A program made the translations under genes and the position numbers. From assembly GCF_040869045.1 (NCBI RefSeq), contig NC_090319.1:378339601-378403600 (forward strand): a stretch of DNA of 64,000 bases. Direction: 5' to 3'. Below the pieces are notes generated by a model that saw only the letters and a program-made list of their open reading frames with translations, had not been told where the DNA came from and made no database searches. The stretch is from Eurosta solidaginis (taxonomy: Eukaryota > Arthropoda > Insecta > Diptera > Tephritidae). This document shows positions 22,801 through 35,416 of the stretch, piece after piece (position 1 is the stretch's first letter; every line of letters starts with the position of its first letter).

Positions 22801-24672
22801 GTGTTTATTTTTATTAGGAACATAAGATCATTTTATCAGTCTATTGCTGTACATATAAAAGACTAATAAGTCTTAGTTGTACATAAATTAGTTAAATAAA
22901 TAAATAAAATAAAAAAAGCAAAAAAAAATTATTCTGTTTGTTTGAAACAAATCCTTGATTGTTTATAAATAGCAATTATTTACTTCGTTCTGTTCCTATT
23001 AGTCCGAAATATTTCAAAAATGTTTAATTTTTGTTTCTTCTTAATTCTTTTCTTTTCTTCTGTACTTTACTTCATTTGGTCAAAAAAAAAAACATTTTTT
23101 CCATTGCCATTTCCAAAAATTTAATTATAATGCATTGAGAAAAACTGTATACATATACGTATGTATATTTTTAAAAACATTTTATTATATATATTTTTTT
23201 TTGTAGAATTTCCGAGTTAATAGTGCCACATTGAAAAGATGTCAGTCGTATGTGCATAATTCATAATTGATAAAGTAAATCGAACAAATTAAAATAAATA
23301 AATAAATCAACTTCAGAAACGCATTTTTTATTGCTAAAGTCACACGACACACAGCGTTGGTCACTCACAAATTCGCACAATCAATGTAAACTGCATTTGC
23401 ATGCATACATATGTACATATACAAGTACGTCCTTTCGTATATAACAAACAATGCAAGTTGGGCCTTCCCTAATTTAACAAAAAACTTTTATATATTTACC
23501 TTCATAAAGCACACAAAACACAATGAACACCAAATACACTTCCATTTAAATTTTTTTTTTTTTACTTTTTATAAACAAAATTCGCACATATGTAATCTAC
23601 TGCTGCACCACCTTAAATTTAATTTGCAAAATTTACGTTTTGAAATCTTGTGTCAAACTAAAAGTAAGCGCCGCATCGAAACACCTGTACCGCAGCAAGC
23701 TAGAAAGATAACTACTTATGTATTTACATATGTACGAGTATGAGTCTTTCCAGTCTAAATAGCACCACACCGTAGGGTGACAACTTCCAAACTGAAGTCA
23801 ACACCTTTACGGCCAATCGATCGCACAAGCTGCCTATCAAATGGGAACTTCTAACAAAGCAGCAAATGCTTCTTCCCTTCAGCCCACCTGAAATTGTGCT
23901 ATTCTATAATAAAAAATTAAAACGAAATGCAAAAAAAATGTGTATTAGACTGGCCAACAACCAGACGAGCAACAATCATACACACAAACGTAGAAGAGAT
24001 CTTAAACGAACAATAGATCGCAAAATAACCGAGTGATAATTAATAATTATTAGAAATCTATTGTAACTGTTTCACTTGTAGAGCTGCTTAACCCCCCTTG
24101 AAGCGGCGCTTACATATTTTAACTATTACAGCTCGCTATTTAGTATGTGCAGCTCAGCAGGACGATAAACCATTGTCATTACAAAATTGTATTGCAAAAT
24201 TATATAAATAGTTAATTTATTACGTTTGTCAAATTATAAACGCATATGTATATCATTAATACAAATATTTGCATTTGAAAGTAACAAAATACACACACAC
24301 ACACACACACACACCTTCAGGAAGTTATCAATTTCATTTAATTTGCACACGCTTAAAGTATTGCAAAACATTATTAATTAAAAAGAAAAATATTTGTTCT
24401 AATAATTGCGGTGAGAATTGCAGGCGAGAGAGTTTTTTGAAATGTTTTAACAAGAATGGGTTTTGCTGTGGAGCGTACGAGTTAACGCATTTATTAGCAT
24501 ATGTTTCTATATTTTAGGCATGCACGAGGGCATTTCAAGTGAATCGTTTATTATTAAAAGGACGCGTGTCCACATATTCAAATTTTTCACCAGACGCTGT
24601 AACATTTTAAAGTTATAATTCTTTAGGTCCGTTCTAAAAAATGTGACACAAAAGTCATATGTTGAAAATACT
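22801..24672. other. Intergenic, low information
   Basis: AT-rich sequence with A and T runs and an (AC)n microsatellite at about 24290-24314. The CTGTAACTGTTTCACTTG region and 23760-23900 look unique but contain no coding frame I can support. Confidence 0.4.
24290..24314. repeat. (AC)n microsatellite
   Basis: About 12 AC dinucleotides in a row. Confidence 0.95.
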
Positions 24673-25317
24673 TAGGGTTACCATGTGTCCAGGAAATCCG
24701 GGAAATGTCCCGCCGTCACGGATATTTTCGAAATGTCCCGGATTTTACTAAATTCGAATCGAATGCGAATTTGAATGTTGCTTATTTTTCTGAGATTTTG
24801 AAAACCGCTCAGTTCTTTTTTTCCATTCCAGCTTATAACGCTAACTGTGAGCGATTATTTTCATTACTAAATTCGCAATGGACGGACGAAACGAATAATT
24901 TCGATGTGGGAAACATGATGCACATTATGATCGTGCAATTTAATTTTGCAAACTTTACGTGCCATAATTTTTTTCGACATTTGTTTAGTTCACAGAATTA
25001 TGGACTGAGACAGAAAAAAATGGTCAAAGATTCAACTGAAATTTAAATTTGATTTGTACTCTGAAGATTTGACTGAAGCTATGTATCATATCTTGACTGA
25101 ATATTATAATGCATAATGGCAAACTTCATTAAATGCGGATAGTAACATGAATCGTGTATTTTTTTACTCTTGTGCTTAAAAACAAGCCAATCCCCCCCCC
25201 CCCCCCCGTCCCTCTCTATCACATATTCCATATTCCCTCTTCCTTCATTCGGGAGTAGAATGAGGGGGATTTGAAAAGGACGTCCCGGATTGGCGTGCGT
25301 ACGATCTGGTCACCCTA
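24673..25317 (+). mobile_element. hAT-like element, internally deleted
   Basis: Ends are TAGGGTTACCA (left) and, inverted, TAGGGTGACCA (right), with CCGGGA-rich subterminal words. The coding remnant at 24705-25046 contains FFSIPAYNANCERLFSLLNSQW and MIVQFNF, the hAT C-terminal dimerisation motif (N-x-x-ER-x-FS). The 8-bp flanks are too different to call a target duplication. A C16-17 run lies near 25193. Confidence 0.75.
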
Positions 25318-25404
25318 TGTATGCTCGCTGTGAATAGTACGAGCAAGTTTACTTTGAGTCAGATGAATGTATTATATACATTGTATATGGATGTATATAT
25401 ATAT

Positions 25405-26651
25405 TGTAACTAATTTAGTGCAATTCCGCTTATTTGCAACCTTCTGCTAAGGTTCGTATCGCTAAACTGTTGAATAAAATAACTCCAATATTCAATAATG
25501 CAAAATGGCCTTTATTAAAGTACTTCACAATAACACTGATACTTCACAACCAATAGCTTGCTTAAATCAAACTGATTGGTCGTGCCTCAGCTGGTTCTGC
25601 TTTTATACTCTTAGGTTCCCTCGTTGGCATATTTATAGTAGAGATGCCACGAATAGTGAATTGGCCGCATAACGAATACCGAATAGTCGGCAACGCTGTC
25701 GGCCGAAGCGCCGAATATTCGGCACGAAATACATGCTTGTCGGGGCGAGTTAGTTATGATGAATCTTAGTTGTGATGAATCTAGTAGTACCGATGACGAT
25801 TCTTCTCCAGTTCATAAGAAAAGAAACTTGAATGAAAATGATAGGACTACTGAAATACACGACAGTTTCTGGAACTGCTTTGAGGAAGTCGCTACAGATA
25901 ATATGCGAAATGATAATGATGAGGAGGACGTGGAGAAGAATGCTGTCGCAAACGAGTTGGATTTTTATTCGCCTAGATCGGAAGGCCGATCCTTACAAGT
26001 GGTGGTTAGTAAACGAAAAACAATACCCAAACCTTTCGAAATTTGCTAAAGTTTATCTTTCTTCTCCTGGAAGTAGCGTGTATAGTGAGAGGTTATTTTC
26101 TGAGGCTGGTAACATTTGCGATGAAAAGCGTAATCGTTTGCTACCCAAAAATGCTGAAAAGCTTGTTTCTATCCATCATAACTTACCACTGATGAATTTT
26201 AAATACTAAAGTGTTGTAATTTGGAAATAAATACATAATTTTGAGTAATATAACGTGTCTTTTTTACATGATTTGATATTCGGTATTCGCAAAAAAGTGG
26301 CCGAATAGACCGAATACCGAATAGTTGCCGAATATTCGTGACAACTCTAATTTATAGGCGTTTCTATTTCTAGAATTTACTACTTGCTTACCAGCTATAA
26401 ATTTATCAGCTATAACTACAAATGCACGATTATAGCTTCTCGCATAGCCATATGCGCGTGTATATGTGAGTGATACTTCCACCGATGATTGCCTACTTTT
26501 GGGAGTATCTCAGATATATGCATGTGTTTGTGCGTTTCTCTCCGCTGCTTGTATGGACACATGTGTAGACATAATGATTGATTTGTTTATGTGCATAAAA
26601 GTCACTGCTTAGAGATGATAGTATCCCTTAGTGTTGCTAATATTCGTCACA
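25405..26651. mobile_element. Solo LTR, copy 2, with nested hAT
   Basis: Begins TGTAACTAAT, ends ATTCGTCACA, flanked by ATAT on both sides (4-bp duplication). Similar to 7663-8229 throughout, e.g. TTGCAACCTTCTGCTAA and AATAACTCCAATATTC. Removing the hAT at 25639-26349 and one 8-bp duplication leaves 528 bp. Confidence 0.85.
25639..26349 (+). mobile_element. hAT element with 8-bp target duplication
   Basis: Left end TAGAGATGCCACGAAT; right end, inverted, TAGAGTTGTCACGAAT. Target duplication ATTTATAG at 25631-25638 and 26350-26357. Subterminal ATTCGGC words. The coding remnant, in two frames (25756-26049 and the tail of 25832-26209), ends SSVYSERLFSEAGNICDEKRNRL, the hAT dimerisation motif. 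The 711-bp copy lacks the catalytic domain. Confidence 0.92.
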
Positions 26652-26851
26652 ATATGTATTCGGGAAAAAGCTACCAACAAAATAGAAATAGCGCCACTAT
26701 GTTTGGTATGTTTGTGTGGATGTCTGTACATATACATATACTAATGTTTGTGCCCTAAGGAAATTTAATTTGTCTTATATACATATTTCTTCTGTACATG
26801 GCAAACGCACTGAATTTTTTCTAAAGGACTGGACCGATTTTGATAAAATTG

Positions 26852-26870
26852 TGTGTGTGTGTGTGTGTGT
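26852..26870. repeat. (GT)n microsatellite
   Basis: About nine GT dinucleotides after AAAATT. Confidence 0.9.
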
Positions 26871-26999
26871 TCATGGGATTTGGGATGCTTAAGATTCACA
26901 ATTTTTAATAATTGCGAAACTTTTCATACCTGGAAGTGGTCCAGGGCCAACCTATTCTACATAAAACAGTTTATATTTAACTAACTTTAGTTGCACAAT

Positions 27000-27363
27000 G
27001 GCGGCCACCGTGGTGTGATGGTAGCGTGCTCCGCCTATCACACCGTATGCCCTGGGTTCAACTCCCGGGCAAAGCAACATCAAAATTTTAGAAATAAGAT
27101 TTTTCAATTAGAAGAAAATTTTTCTAAGCGGGGTCGCCCCTCGGCATTGTCTGGCAAGCGCTCCGATTGTATTTCTGCCATGAAAAGCTCTCAGTGAAAA
27201 CTCATCTGCCTTGCAGATGCCGTTCGGAGTCGGCATAAAACATGTAGGTCCCGTCTGGCCAATTTGTAGGGAAAAATCAAGAGGAGCACGACGCAAATTG
27301 GAAGAGAAGCTCGGCCTTAGATCTCTTCGGAGGTTATCGCGCCTTACATTTATTTTTTTTTTT
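27000..27363 (+). mobile_element. tRNA-derived SINE, copy 3
   Basis: Head GGCGGCCACCGTGGTGTGATGG with A-box-like and B-box-like (GGGTTCAACTCCC) pol III promoter. Body contains CTCATCTGCCTTGCAGATG and GTTCGGAGTCGGCATAAAAC, with a T-rich tail. Target duplication of 14 bp, TTTAGTTG(C/G)ACAAT, at 26986-26999 and 27364-27377. Confidence 0.9.
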
Positions 27364-27377
27364 TTTAGTTGGACAAT

Positions 27378-29068
27378 TAATTGATGCAGAAATAGTAGCA
27401 AAATAGACACGAAACGATACCAAAATCAATTCTGAAATGATCTCGAAATTAATCTTAGTGTCATCCGAAATTATCCTGAAAGGGTACCGGTAAAATGGCA
27501 ACCGATTTTTTTTTGTAACGAAGCAATATTTCTTTGCTTTCGATTTCCTCCGTTTTCGTTTGATATACTGTATAGTGGAGAGGGTGTGCTAAATTTGTGT
27601 ATCTTTTTCGTTCCCGAGGTAGCTATGAATATATATATGTATGAAATCAAATAAAAAAATCAAATAAACGCCTTTACTTGCTGATGTTGGAGATTTTTGA
27701 TGAAAATGCCGTCTGTAATGTCTGCAAGGTTGCATTCCTTTGAGTTTACCGCGTTTACACAATGAAATGTGCGCGTAAATTTATACAAATTGTGTAAATG
27801 ATTTTTCATACAAAATTTGACAGCTCGTTTACGCACTAGATAAATTTATACGTTTACACACTTTATAAGGCATTTATAAGATTACATGAGTCCCCCTAGT
27901 ATTAGTGCAGCAAAGCAAAAATCAATTAACAAGATATATTCTATAAAACTTTTTGAATTGAATTGTAGTTTTGCAAATAACTATTAACGTTCTCTGATGT
28001 TTATTGTTCGACCCTCGTACATATACATTATACGAGTTTTCGTAATTTTCGTTCGTTTGTGCAAAGAGGATAAATATAATAGAGACGTCAATCGTTACTT
28101 TGTAACCATTGTTTACTATATAGTTTGGCAGCTTAAGTAGAGGTTATGTTGCGAATAGAGTGGAAGGCAGTGGACTAGGCAGTCGAATGTCATATAATGA
28201 AGGAATGGTGTTCGGAGTTTTTTCAAAGTTAAAAAAAAAATGATAAAAGCTTTAATATAAATAAAACTATTGTTTTAATAACAACAAAAGTGCCATATAT
28301 ATTCTGGATACATAAATTTATATGGATTATCTCACTTTAAAATTTGAATTAAATAAACTAAGTTTTTTTTTGAAAGTGAGTCGAGAACTGTGCGTGTGAA
28401 TGTGCGAATTTTCACCGATCAGCTGTTAGTTGCGCTACTTGGTAAAATTTACAATGTTTGTAACTTTGTAGCCATTATCAACAAATTTGTTACTATCAAG
28501 CGAATAGAGTGCAAATTGCAAACACACATAACAACAGAATTTATAAACAGTTTGACTTGGTAACGCATAACCGTCTTTAAAGCTATATAAATATGCATAC
28601 AAATTAGCAATAGCTCACTCCAAAATTTTAAAAACAGGTTTACAAAATATTTGCATAATTTTTAGTATCAAAAAGTAGATTAATAATATCATTTTGCGCT
28701 TATTGGAAGTAAACAAACCTTACATTTAAGAGAAATATAAAACTCAAAAATATTAGTCTAAGCGAAAAAACTCAAGATACATATATGAAGAAGGATCGGC
28801 AGTTCCCGAAACATGTAATTCATAAATATTATAAGATATTGATATTATCGCAGTGTTTCAAATTTTGTGATTTTATTTTGAAATCTATTTTTTTGTTTTC
28901 AAGAAAAATAAAAATTGATAAGTTACTTTAATTTCCCAAACGCAAAATCTCATTACCGCGGAGCAGTAAGCACGGGATTGAAGAACATAGAAATGTGCTC
29001 AGGGTTTCAAAATTGGTTGATCTAATAGTTGGTACAAATCCCAAAACAGCGTATGTAAAAAATATATA
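27378..29068. other. Intergenic, nothing firm
   Basis: AT-rich. A short GAAAT-style stretch lies at 27410-27490. No coding frame, no repeat structure I can define. Confidence 0.4.
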
Positions 29069-29076
29069 CACATATA

Positions 29077-31571
29077 CAGCCCGACCGAGAGGGGAGGGGG
29101 AATGGGGGATTCCCCCGTGCCCAGGGCTTCTCAGGGGGCCCGCGATTTAGAGGTACCAAGGCAAAGTTGTTCCATGTTCAAATTTTAAGCCGAATTTCAA
29201 AAGCAACGAATATTGATCATGATTTTTTGCCTGGGCCTTCGAACAGTGAGGAGACAATAAAAACATCAAACAAAAAGGTATGTTTATATGAATCCGAAAT
29301 AGTAAAGTTTTCGTGGTGACACTGATGTAGGTTCGTCTTCAAAAAGTCTTCCAACAATACCACCAACTCTGTATCAAAGTCTAGATTATTTAAACGACTT
29401 TGATATCGGTAACGTGAATAATGAGTTTTTGCGATCTGAAGAAGTCAACGAAATAATTCGTCGAGGTCATCAAAAGGGTCCTGTTATTTTTCCACGTGAT
29501 TTTCATTTCCTACGTCGTTGTTAAACATAATCTTGCCAAATGGAGAGAAAGTGGAACGTGACTGGTTAGTGTGAAGTGCCAGTAGCAATGCTTTTTATTG
29601 CCTACCATGTTGTCTATTAAGCACCAATACTTTAAATCGACCTAAAATTTGTTGTCCTGGCGGATATTTAAAATTCCAGGTATGGAAGACAAATTGCCAT
29701 CACACGAAAATACTCAAGATCACATTAAATGTTATATTCAATGGCGATCTTTACAAAATCTAATTCAAAAGGAGGCTACAATTAATTTGATAATTTTGAT
29801 TGAGCTTTAGGCCAGATTATTGAATAAAACTTCTTTTTTAGTAGTATTCAAAATATATTTTTCGATATTTCGATAATTCCCGAGGCTACAATTGATACAC
29901 TTATCAATGAACAGCTAATCACTGAAACTCAAAAGTGGAAAGAAATTGTATATAGAATTTAAGACACTATTTTATTTTTGGGTGAAAAAGGCCTAGCTTT
30001 CAAAGGCGAAAGTATATATATCTTGGTGAACGAAATAATGAACATTTTTTGGACATCTAAGATCTCATAAGGGTCCGATACTTAGACATCATTTGGAGAA
30101 AGTTAGGATTTAACAACAGCAGCACAAACGTTTACAAGTTCACTATCTCTCCCCAGACATTCAGAATGAGTTTATAGAAATTTGTGCAAAACACGTGAGG
30201 GAAACTATATTAGATCAAGGCAAGAAAGCCAAGTATTTTGCTATTATCGTTGATGATATGCCTGATGCTAGTCACGTTGACTACGTTCATTTTGCGCTAA
30301 CTCCATTTCAATTCGAAAGCAACAAATTTTACAATTCAAGAACGGTTTTTGGCTTTCGTGAATTGTAACCAAAAAACTGGTCAGAAAATCGTTGATCTAA
30401 TTTGTCATACTCTAGGTAAACATGAAATCCCATTAAAAGATTGTCGGGCACAAGGGTACAATAACGGCGCTAAAATGAAAGAAGCTTACAGCGGAGCACT
30501 ACGTCACATTCTCGACAAAAACTCGAATGCTGATTACTCGCTTTGTGCAACCCACAGTCTCAATTTATGTGGTGTTGCTGCTGCAGAATGTTGTACGGCT
30601 GCAATTACTTTCTTCGGAGTTGTACAAAAATATTTTACTATTTTCAGCAGCACTCCACAACGATGGGATATCCTCAAAAAAAAATGTACCGAGCTCTCTT
30701 CATAGTCTTTCAGACAAAAGCCAAAATTAACTGCGCAAGCATACGGAGATGTTACTTGTATTCTCAAGTACATCAGCAAGTTCGAATGTATCTTGCTGTC
30801 CTCAATTTGGTTCAAAATACTGACTACCATTAATAAAAGAAACGTGGTCCTCCAAGCTAGAGACGCCAACATAGATGTTGAGGTCCGACATCTAGATGCC
30901 TTATTAACTGAAGTTGATCAGGAACCAATGGGAAACAATTTTAAACGAATGCAAAACAGTTGCTATTCAATTGAACATCTCGCCAAAGTTTCCGGACATT
31001 CGAAAGAGAGAACCCAAAATACGTTCTGAAGATAATTTAAATGAGATGATTACGGATGATTCAGAGTCTGATTTTAAAAACAATACATGCATGGAATTGC
31101 TAAATACCATCTCAATATGTTCAAGAGCGAGTTTCAGGACTTGCCACGCTTTGTGTTGAATCCGTTTTGGCAAGACAGTTAAATTTGTAAATTATTATAC
31201 AAAATTATGCAGAAAGAAAAGCCACTCTTTGATATCCGAACCGTCTATATTGAATAATTAAAATTTATAATCATCATTAAATTTATCAGAAATATATTAA
31301 AATGTTACCAAAGAACTAGAAAAGATTATTTGAAACAAAATGTGGCTGTTAAAAGAGGATTTTATTTCCACGTTACAACAAAACAGTATAAATAGTAAAT
31401 ATCCAAAAATCATTTAGTTGATGTGGGAAAAATTTTTTTTATGTAATCCATCAATAATGATTAATGAATGAGACGTCATTCATTCAAATTAATCAAATGT
31501 ATTAGTGAATTTTTTATAGGGGGCCCGTAAATTGTTTAGTCCCGGGCCCGGATTTTCTCTCTACGGCCCTG
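29077..31571 (+). mobile_element. hAT element (ZMYM1/DUF4371-like transposase), 2.5 kb
   Basis: Left end CAGCCCGACCGAGAG; right end, inverted, CAGGGCCGTAGAGAG. Perfect 8-bp target duplication CACATATA at 29069-29076 and 31572-31579. Transposase remnants on the plus strand, in several frames: YLSPDIQNEFIEICAKHV and AKYFAIIVDDMPDASH (about 30140-30280, carrying the first catalytic-type Asp), CRAQGYNNGAKM and ATHSLNLCGVAAAECC (30349-30705), and a partial C-terminal end near 31080-31157. Stops and frameshifts make it non-functional. Confidence 0.93.
30130..31157 (+). pseudogene. Broken hAT transposase
   Basis: Coding part of the element at 29077-31571. Family hallmarks are the IVDDMPDASH segment, HSLNL and FSSTPQRWDILKK. 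At least two frame changes (after about 30330 and 30700) and internal stops separate the pieces. Confidence 0.85.
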
Positions 31572-33035
31572 CACATATACATACATATGTATTTAAAATA
31601 GCGATTGAAGCTATAAGACAAGTTTCTTGGCCTTTAATAAGCTTCATTTCAGAGAAAGGAGACTATTAGATTATTAAATGGTTTGTGTCATGATATTTTA
31701 GATTTTATTGTTTTTACTTCACAAACATATAAAAAATCTTAAATAATAAGTATTTCAGATAGCTAAAAACTAAAATACATTATGAAAAGCAATTTCATAG
31801 CTGTTAATACATATAAATATTTTGAATTTCCTTAATATTATTTGATTATAATTAATTTGCATAAATAAAACGTTTCAATTGGTTAACATTGATATGAGGA
31901 AAACATTTCTCATTGTTTACAAAAAAAAATTTCTTATAGTATTTTTCAATCCTTAAAGCAAACATTTATAATTTTCTGTTCGTAGTCGGAAATTTGTATA
32001 CTTTAATATCCGTATTTTTGTTCTTTGGTTTTAACTTTGCTTTCTACTTTTGTCCAACTGAACCAAAAAGGAATATCTAGGGTCTCATTACAAAATAAAT
32101 TTTAAGTAAATATTTAAATTTGAAAATCATAGCTGCAACTCTTGCTGAATTATTTTAAGTTGAGCTGATGTTCCAAGTCCACGTTAAATTTCAAAACTAT
32201 TAATACCTATTACAAAAAACCACGTAAGGATGTGTAAGTTCGGGTATAACCGAACATTAAATACTCAGCTGAGAGTATACTTCATTTATCTTCATCATTT
32301 TGACACAAAGTATTATCAAAAGTGGGCGTTTATTAACCGAATTAACCAATTTTAATAGAGATATTTCTTTTATAATAAAAGTGCACCGAATTTCTTTAAT
32401 CGATGTCAGTCCTCCTCCAGTTGTCGCTGCCAAAACTTATAAGAATTATTACTCAAAAAAGGGGTGGTGCTAGGCTCATTCCCAACATTTTTTTTATTAA
32501 TTTTCTTATTATAAATACACTTTAAAATTAAAATAGCATTGATATAAATATATTTTTCGCAAAGGTATAGGCTGTTATATTCGTGTAAGTTCCTTTAAAT
32601 CTTCTTTTATATAAAAGTGGGCATGGCTTTTTATCGATTTCGTTCATGTTTTTCAGACTCATTTCTTATGACAAGGTCAATTGATTTACCAGAACTTATA
32701 CCGTTTTTAATGTATGACCTATAATATTTAAAAAAATAATTTTGTCAGAAGTGAGTAGTGCCACAACTTCTTTGGAAAACAATTAAAATTTTGGGTTAGT
32801 GTTTTAACCTGCACATGAAATTTGTTTATTGCAGCTACATTATTTACAGAATAATCATGTGTTTGGGCGTGGTTAACGCCTGATTTCCCAAGGAACGCAC
32901 ATGTCAAGTTTCAAGAAAATATTTAAAAATTTACTCAAGTTATCGTATTCACAGACAGACGGACAGTGGGGCGGACATTGCTTGATACATTTTTTTTTCA
33001 CCCTGATCATTTTGCTATATGAAAGTCTATATTTA

Positions 33036-33397
33036 AATAAATAGGATAAATGTGATGCGCGATAACCTCCGAAAAGATTTCAGGCTGAGCTTCTCTTCCA
33101 ATTTGCGTCGTGCTCCTCTTGATTTTACCTACATGTTTTATGCCGACTCCGAACGGCACCTGCAAGGCAGATGAGTTTTCACTGAGAGCTTTTCATGGCA
33201 GAAATACACTCAGAGCGCTTGCCAAACACTGCCGAGAGGCGACCCCGCTTAGAAAAATTTTCTTCTAATTGAAAACCTTACTTATAATATTTTGATGTTG
33301 CTTTGCCCGGGGTGTGAACCCAGGGCATACGGTGTGGTAGGCGGAGCACGCTACCATCACACCACGGTGGCCGCCATCTAGTCACCGGTGGCCGCCG
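33036..33397 (-). mobile_element. tRNA-derived SINE, copy 4
   Basis: Perfect 15-bp target duplication GAAAGTCTATATTTA at 33021-33035 and 33398-33412. Minus-oriented: head GGCGGCCACCGGTGACTAGATGG then CACCGTGGTGTGATGGTAGC at the right, body GAGTCGGCATAAAACATG to the left. Confidence 0.92.
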
Positions 33398-33457
33398 GAA
33401 AGTCTATATTTACCACGATTAGTTTATGCTGTTACAATCTACTGTTACATATGTCAA

Positions 33458-35408
33458 CAATAATGTTGCAAAATGGGCGATTATGGATGGTCTTAATTAC
33501 ATTAAAGTACATCCTGCCTTAATCAAATGGATCGGCTGCATGTTAAATTGCAGAAATATTACATCACAATGGGGATTGTACGAGGCCACGAAATCAGTGG
33601 ACAGGGGCACGCCGCAGGGAGGGGTGCTATCACCTCTGCTGTGGACGCTGGTCATCAACCAACTGCTCAGGCAATTCGATGAGGGACCCGTAAAACTTAC
33701 GGCTAACGCAGATGACGTTGCAATTGTCATAAGTGGAAAGTGCCTTCCAACGATTAGTTCTTTGATGGATCGGGCGCTTCGCGATTTTCATACCTGGGCA
33801 TCTAATGTCGGGTTGAAAGTCAATGCGGAGAAGACGGATATGGTCTTGTTTACAAAGAGGTACAAGGTCCCAAATTGGACCAGGCCTAAGTTAGGAGCGG
33901 TGACCTTACAGGAGAAACCTTGCACAAAATATCTAGGAATCATCCTAGACAGTAAGCTGTCATGGAAGCTCAACGTGGAGGAGAGGGTCAAGAAGGCCTC
34001 AACGGCACTCTACGCATGTAAAAGAATGCTGGGGTGTACGTGGGGCCTATCGCCCTCTCTTTCTCATTGGGTTTTTACAGCGATTGTAAGCCCTATTCTA
34101 TACTATGGAGTTCTTGTTTGGTGGAAAGCCACCCAAAAAACAACATACCTCAAAAAATTAGAGGGGTATGCAGACTATCGATGCTTAGCATTACGGGAGC
34201 CCTGAAAACAACCCCGACGGCTGCACTGTATGCCATTTCGCACATCCCACCTGTAGACCTGGTAGCAAAGAACAAAGCGTTAACGACCGCAACCAGGCTC
34301 GGTGCTTCGGGGCAGCTTGAGCGCCGACCATATGGCCATAGTAGTATAGCGTCATCAATCACAAGACTAACAGACTACATGATTCCCTATCTGCGCTTCG
34401 AGGGAGATCTTAAGGCCACAATAGAGATGGACGGTTGGCGCAAGGGTGCGCAAATGGCGGACGAGGCGATACATGTGTACACCGATGGTTCCAAAGTAGT
34501 GGAAGGAGTAGGGTCTGCGGTATACTGCGCTGATCCGGAAATAAGCAGATCCTACAGGCTGCCGGATTACTGTAGCGTTTTCCAAGCGGAAATATTAGCC
34601 GTAACCAAAGCAGTAGAAACCCTGGAAGAGAATAGCTTAAGCTGCAACCGTGTTAACTTTTATATTGACAGTCAAGCAGCAATTAAGGCAATAATCTCGC
34701 ATAGCACAGCATCTAAATGCGTGTTAGAGTGTAAGCAGTCTCTGGAGAGAATCGGGACAGGGAGAAGCATACATCTATATTGGGTCCCAGGGCATATGGG
34801 AATAGATGGGAATGAAAAAGCGGATGAACTAGCTAAAAAGGGTGCTCCGTAGATGTCCCAATTAGATTGGGCTAGATTAAGCGAAGGCGAGAGGTGCACA
34901 TGATCGACCAAGCGGGAAAGGCGTGGGTTCAAGCGCGGGGCTGTAAAGTGTCGAAGATTATGTGTAGGTCTTACAACCTTAGACTAACACAGTTGCTCCT
35001 ATCATTAAAAAGAGAGGACTGTAGACTCATGACGGGTATTCTGACTGGACACTGCCTTCTGGCGTCACATGCCTTTAAACTAGGCTTGGTCAGTGATAGC
35101 AGATGTAGGAAGTGCGGGTTGGAGGAGGAAACGATCGAGCACGTTCTGTGCTCGTGCCCTGCACTTGCCAGTCTAAGACTCCAGCTATTAGGAGTGATAC
35201 AGCTGTCAGATCTAGAAGCAGCAAGTGGCTTAAGTCCTAGGAAGCTTCTAGTATTTGCTAAGAGGACGGAGTTATTTTATAACATAGGTCCTGGTTTTTG
35301 ATAGGGTTTTTCAGTTTGGTCGTTAAAACAAACTTCTGGTAACACTACGGACTCAATCAGTCTATGTGAGGTCCTCATGGACCGGCCAGTTCAACCTACC
35401 TACCTACC
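33458..35408 (+). pseudogene. Non-LTR retrotransposon, RT + RNase H + zinc knuckle, 5'-truncated
   Basis: 8-bp target duplication TATGTCAA at 33450-33457 and 35409-35416. Reverse transcriptase from 33460: TPQGGVLSPLLW, a catalytic motif reading ANADD where YADD is usual, LGIILDSKLSW. A frameshift near 34160 leads to the RNase H frame (to 34852): IHVYTDGSK, FQAEILAVTKAVETLE, FYIDSQAAIKAI, WVPGHMGIDGNEKADELA. A further frame (34894-35301) has the CRKCGLEEETIEHVLCSCPAL zinc knuckle. Ends in a CCTA-repeat tail. RNase H places it in the I/LOA/R1 group. Missing: gag, endonuclease and the RT N-terminus. Confidence 0.92.
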
Positions 35409-35416
35409 TATGTCAA

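Noticed and set aside
24665..25325. 8-bp target duplication for the hAT at 24673-25317
   Set aside because: Flanks AAAATACT and TGTATGCT agree at too few positions to claim one.
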